A stretch of DNA of 6,842 bases, taken from positions 1 to 6,842 of the forward strand of contig CAZJAZ010000080.1 of NCBI GenBank assembly GCA_964544305.1, given 5' to 3'. Every line of letters starts with the position of its first letter. Position 1 is the first letter of the stretch. Source of the stretch: JAFDWI01 sp964544305 (GTDB lineage Bacteria; Actinomycetota; Acidimicrobiia; Acidimicrobiales; Iamiaceae). The notes under the pieces were generated by a model. That model saw nothing but the letters and a program-made list of their open reading frames with translations. It did no database searches and had not been told where the DNA came from. This document shows positions 5,104 through 6,842 of the stretch, piece by piece. Position numbers and translations under genes: made by a program.

Positions 5104-6429
5104 TCAGCTTGGCGATTGTTCGGGCTGCTCGTCGGCAGTGTCCGACGATGTACTTTCGCCCGGTCCGATGAGGCTCATCGCTCCGGTCAGTTCTTCAACT
5201 CGTGCCCAGGCAACGATGTCGTCGGAGTTGGTCAGCAAAATGACCTGTGGGGAACCGTCTTGGTCGGCGAGTGTCTGCAAAAGTGCGGGGCGCACGTCGG
5301 GCCCCATGGTTCCAAAAGGCTCATCCAAAATGATGGGAAAGGATTCGTCGTTCTGACCAAGATGACGTGCTTTGGCGAGACGGGCCAATAACGATTCAAC
5401 GAGTTCTGCTGCCTCGCCAGGGGCGCGTGAGGCCACGATCGAATCCGATGCGCCCTGGTTGGCGGCGGCTTTACCCGATGCGTAGGCCGCGGATGCTTCG
5501 ATTGCGGCACGATTTTCGAGGGCCCATTCAACGGTGACGTCACCGGCTGTGGTGTGCCAACGATTCAGTGCGTCGTCAAGGTCGGCTTGGACTGCCGCAT
5601 GGTGTCGACGTTGATGCTCCGAATTGACGTAGCCGTCGATGCGGTCGAGTTGGTAGCTGAGATATGAATCTGAACCGGATTCGCCGAGTGCATCTTTGAG
5701 TTGCTTGTTGTAATAGGCGACGCGTGCACGAAACACGAATGCGATGATCGTGGCGAGCGCGGCAACACACAGCAGCAAGATTGCCAGTGTGTTCGAAATG
5801 GTGACGGCAACTCCGGACGCGGCGATGCTTGCAATACCGACACCAATCGCAAGGAGCCTGCTCCGGTCGGCTTGTCCGAGCGCCGCATCGTGAGCGTGGT
5901 AGTTCTTGTCGATGCGGGCGGTGAGGTCATGGTCTTCGACCTCGGTTTCTGGGGCCTGGTCGTCAACGGCTTGGCGGGCAATCTGGACACGCTGGGCATC
6001 AGACCACAATTGTTTCTGGTCGATCCGACCGAGCCGACCAATGAGCTGTTGACTTTGTCCGCTTGCGACGAGGTCGTTTGGTCCGATACGCGAGAGACGT
6101 CGGGCGCTCACTGCATCGAGGCCAAAGGTGGCGAGCAGGTCGACGTCACCGTTCGCGGTGGTGAACTCGTCAGAAACATCTTTCCCAGTGGCCGATTCGA
6201 CAACGCGGTGGGGGCCTTCATTGGGTCGGAAGATGGTGAGGGCTCGCCCACTGTCACTGACCAACTCGAGGTGGGTGCCTGAGCGATGCGATCCGAGGCC
6301 TCCGAGGAGTTCTTGGATCATTGATTCCCGAGTTTTTGAGCCGACGCCGGTAACGACGGTCAGGTGTGGGTGGAATGACACATTGAGTGTTCGACCTTGG
6401 GCTTCGACCGCCAAACGGACAAATCTCAT
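5104..6429 (-). CDS. SMC/RecF/YhaN-like ATPase-fold protein with a central membrane hairpin and degenerate Walker A
   Basis: The protein has 441 residues and I cannot name its family. The N-lobe (1-150) has the RecF/SMC pattern: strand LNVSFHPHLTVVTG, then a helix. But the Walker A stretch reads G28-V-G-S-K-T-R-E where GxxGxGKS is expected; in an ungapped alignment lysine becomes R34 and serine E35. Residues 160-190 are probably helical. Two strongly hydrophobic spans follow (about 191-209 and 213-233), then basic FRARVAYYNK. A charged helical part (240-325) returns to the C-lobe. There RAPGEAAEL (335-343) sits where the ABC signature LSxGE belongs. Walker B is intact: FPIILDEPF (364-372), with D369 and E370. 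The H-loop position reads LLTNSDD, so histidine is replaced by N401. A Ser/Asp/Glu-rich tail ends it. The layout suggests an SMC-type head pair joined by a short membrane-anchored arm, broadly as in YhaN. It starts at ATG 6429 with GGAAG close by. It is convergent with tRNA-Tyr, 16 bp away. Confidence 0.65.
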   Translation of the reverse strand: MRFVRLAVEAQGRTLNVSFHPHLTVVTGVGSKTRESMIQELLGGLGSHRSGTHLELVSDSGRALTIFRPNEGPHRVVESATGKDVSDEFTTANGDVDLLATFGLDAVSARRLSRIGPNDLVASGQSQQLIGRLGRIDQKQLWSDAQRVQIARQAVDDQAPETEVEDHDLTARIDKNYHAHDAALGQADRSRLLAIGVGIASIAASGVAVTISNTLAILLLCVAALATIIAFVFRARVAYYNKQLKDALGESGSDSYLSYQLDRIDGYVNSEHQRRHHAAVQADLDDALNRWHTTAGDVTVEWALENRAAIEASAAYASGKAAANQGASDSIVASRAPGEAAELVESLLARLAKARHLGQNDESFPIILDEPFGTMGPDVRPALLQTLADQDGSPQVILLTNSDDIVAWARVEELTGAMSLIGPGESTSSDTADEQPEQSPS

Positions 6430-6512
6430 CGCTTCCGAATCGGCAGCGATGAGTCAGCCTTGAGCCAAAAGTCCTAGTCGCAGCTTTTCTTGGTGCCGTG
6501 CGAGTTTGTGAC

Positions 6513-6542
6513 TTGGCCTGAAACAATGTGGGGGCCTAGCAT
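6513..6542 (+). promoter_or_regulatory. Candidate promoter of the tRNA-Thr/tRNA-Met/tuf unit
   Basis: TTGGCC (6513-6518) and TAGCAT (6537-6542) are spaced by 18 bases, a fair sigma-70-type pair. They lie about 40 bases before tRNA-Thr in the 152-bp space between the divergent ATPase-like gene and the tRNAs. This is judged by eye only. Confidence 0.35.
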
Positions 6543-6549
6543 GTTCGGT

Positions 6550-6571
6550 CCGTCCGCCTTCGGGCAGACGG
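6550..6571 (+). other. Leader hairpin with UUCG tetraloop ahead of tRNA-Thr
   Basis: CCGTCCGCC (6550-6558) pairs with GGCAGACGG (6563-6571), eight of nine positions with one C-A mismatch. It closes on a TTCG loop flanked by C and G, the very stable C(UUCG)G tetraloop. It falls between the candidate promoter and the mature tRNA-Thr 5' end. It could guide processing or protect the leader. It lacks a following T-run, so a terminator is less likely. Confidence 0.5.
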
Positions 6572-6581
6572 CACGTTTGAC

Positions 6582-6654
6582 GCCCCCTTAGCTCAGTCGG
6601 CAGAGCGTTTCCATGGTAAGGAAAAGGTCGTCGGTTCGATTCCGACAGGGGGCT
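6582..6654 (+). tRNA. tRNA-Thr(GGT)
   Basis: The acceptor arms GCCCCCT (6582-6588) and AGGGGGC (6647-6653) pair fully. The D stem is GCTC/GAGC. The anticodon stem TTTCC/GGAAA encloses loop ATGGTAA with anticodon GGT at 6615-6617. The T arm is GTCGG-TTCGATT-CCGAC. The discriminator is T6654. No CCA is encoded. It is followed after 12 bp by tRNA-Met, and both precede tuf on the same strand. Confidence 0.97.
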
Positions 6655-6666
6655 CGTAGCCAATTT

Positions 6667-6740
6667 GGCGACGTAGCTCAGTTGGTGAGAGCGCTCGGCT
6701 CATAATCGAGAGGTCGTGGGTTCGAATCCCACCGTCGCTA
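6667..6740 (+). tRNA. tRNA-Met(CAT), elongator type
   Basis: The acceptor arms GGCGACG (6667-6673) and CGTCGCT (6733-6739) pair with a G-U at the first position. The anticodon stem CTCGG/TCGAG encloses CTCATAA with CAT at 6701-6703. The T arm GTGGG-TTCGAAT-CCCAC is intact. The discriminator is A6740, with no encoded CCA. The paired first position and the absence of three G-C pairs in the anticodon stem argue against an initiator. A tRNA-Ile carrying lysidine also has a CAT anticodon gene. The Thr-Met order, as in mycobacteria, favours Met. Confidence 0.9.
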
Positions 6741-6806
6741 CGCAACATCCCATATCCCGGTCTTCCGTTTGGAAGCCCAAGAAACATCCCTGAAAGGCCC
6801 ATTGTT

Positions 6807-6842
6807 ATGGCGAAGGAAAAGTTTGAGCGTAATAAGCCGCAT
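6807..6842 (+). CDS. tuf: Elongation factor Tu, N-terminal 12 codons (cut by window end)
   Basis: The visible residues MAKEKFERNKPH match the very conserved EF-Tu N-terminus (MAKEKFERxKPH) directly before the usual NVGTIGH segment, which lies outside the window. EF-Tu is the GTPase that delivers aminoacyl-tRNA to the ribosome. GAAAGG at 6792-6797 is a plausible ribosome binding site, 9 bases before the ATG. The 66 bases between tRNA-Met and the ATG hold a small hairpin (CTTCC-GTTT-GGAAG, 6762-6775) and no clear promoter. Co-transcription with the two tRNAs is therefore likely, as in the E. coli tRNA-tufB unit. Whether it is the only tuf gene or a second copy cannot be seen. Confidence 0.9.
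   Translation, partial: MAKEKFERNKPH

Noticed and set aside
5305..5316. Short match (GGTTCCAAAA) to the palindrome core inside the ATPase-like gene
   Set aside because: Ten bases within coding sequence without the inverted partner; chance match.
5701..6282. Plus-strand open frame of 193 codons inside the ATPase-like gene
   Set aside because: It is antisense to the hydrophobic and helical parts of the minus-strand protein, has no ribosome binding site or domain pattern, and the minus-strand frame is longer with an intact Walker B.
6744..6790. Direct repeat AACATCCC before tuf
   Set aside because: Eight bases repeated once is within chance and has no further symmetry or known role.

Overview
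The window looks like chromosomal DNA of a high-GC Gram-positive bacterium. An Acidimicrobiia-like actinomycete is my best guess. This rests on a C-terminal LPxTG cell-wall sorting signal with an RRR tail, an actinobacterial-style acetyl-CoA synthetase, a GT-C-type membrane protein, and a tRNA-Thr(GGT)/tRNA-Met(CAT) pair ahead of a gene for elongation factor Tu. The class assignment is inference from recognisable families, not from a search. A run of exactly 100 N (3251-3350) marks an assembly gap of unknown true size, so this is a draft scaffold.

Layout, left to right. (1) 3-128 (+): the last 41 codons of a sortase-anchored surface protein. (2) 193-2154 (+): acs, AMP-forming acetyl-CoA synthetase. 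It is followed after 27 bp by a GTG-started small HAD-superfamily phosphatase (2182-2667, +), probably in the same transcript. (3) 2579-3250 (-): the C-terminal part of a GT-C-like multi-spanning membrane protein. It is cut by the gap, and its 3' end overlaps the HAD gene convergently by 89 bp. (4) 3476-4342 (+): htpX, a membrane zinc metalloprotease. (5) 4362-4423: a perfect 62-bp palindrome without a spacer, between htpX and the convergent yajQ (4441-4929, -). (6) 5003-5087 (+): tRNA-Tyr(GTA) with an encoded CCA. (7) 5104-6429 (-): an unusual compact SMC/RecF/YhaN-like ATPase homologue with a two-helix membrane hairpin in place of a long coiled coil and a strongly degenerate Walker A. (8) 6582-6842 (+): tRNA-Thr, tRNA-Met and the first 12 codons of tuf, preceded by a possible promoter and a hairpin capped by a UUCG tetraloop.

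Most genes are housekeeping: acetate activation, membrane protein quality control, a nucleotide-binding YajQ protein and translation. They do not form one evident pathway. The tRNA-Thr/tRNA-Met/tuf block is the clearest functional unit. The items most worth a second look are the membrane-hairpin SMC-like protein, the 62-bp palindrome, and the convergent overlap beside the gap, which may hide a frameshift. I saw no CRISPR array, transposase, phage gene or riboswitch.
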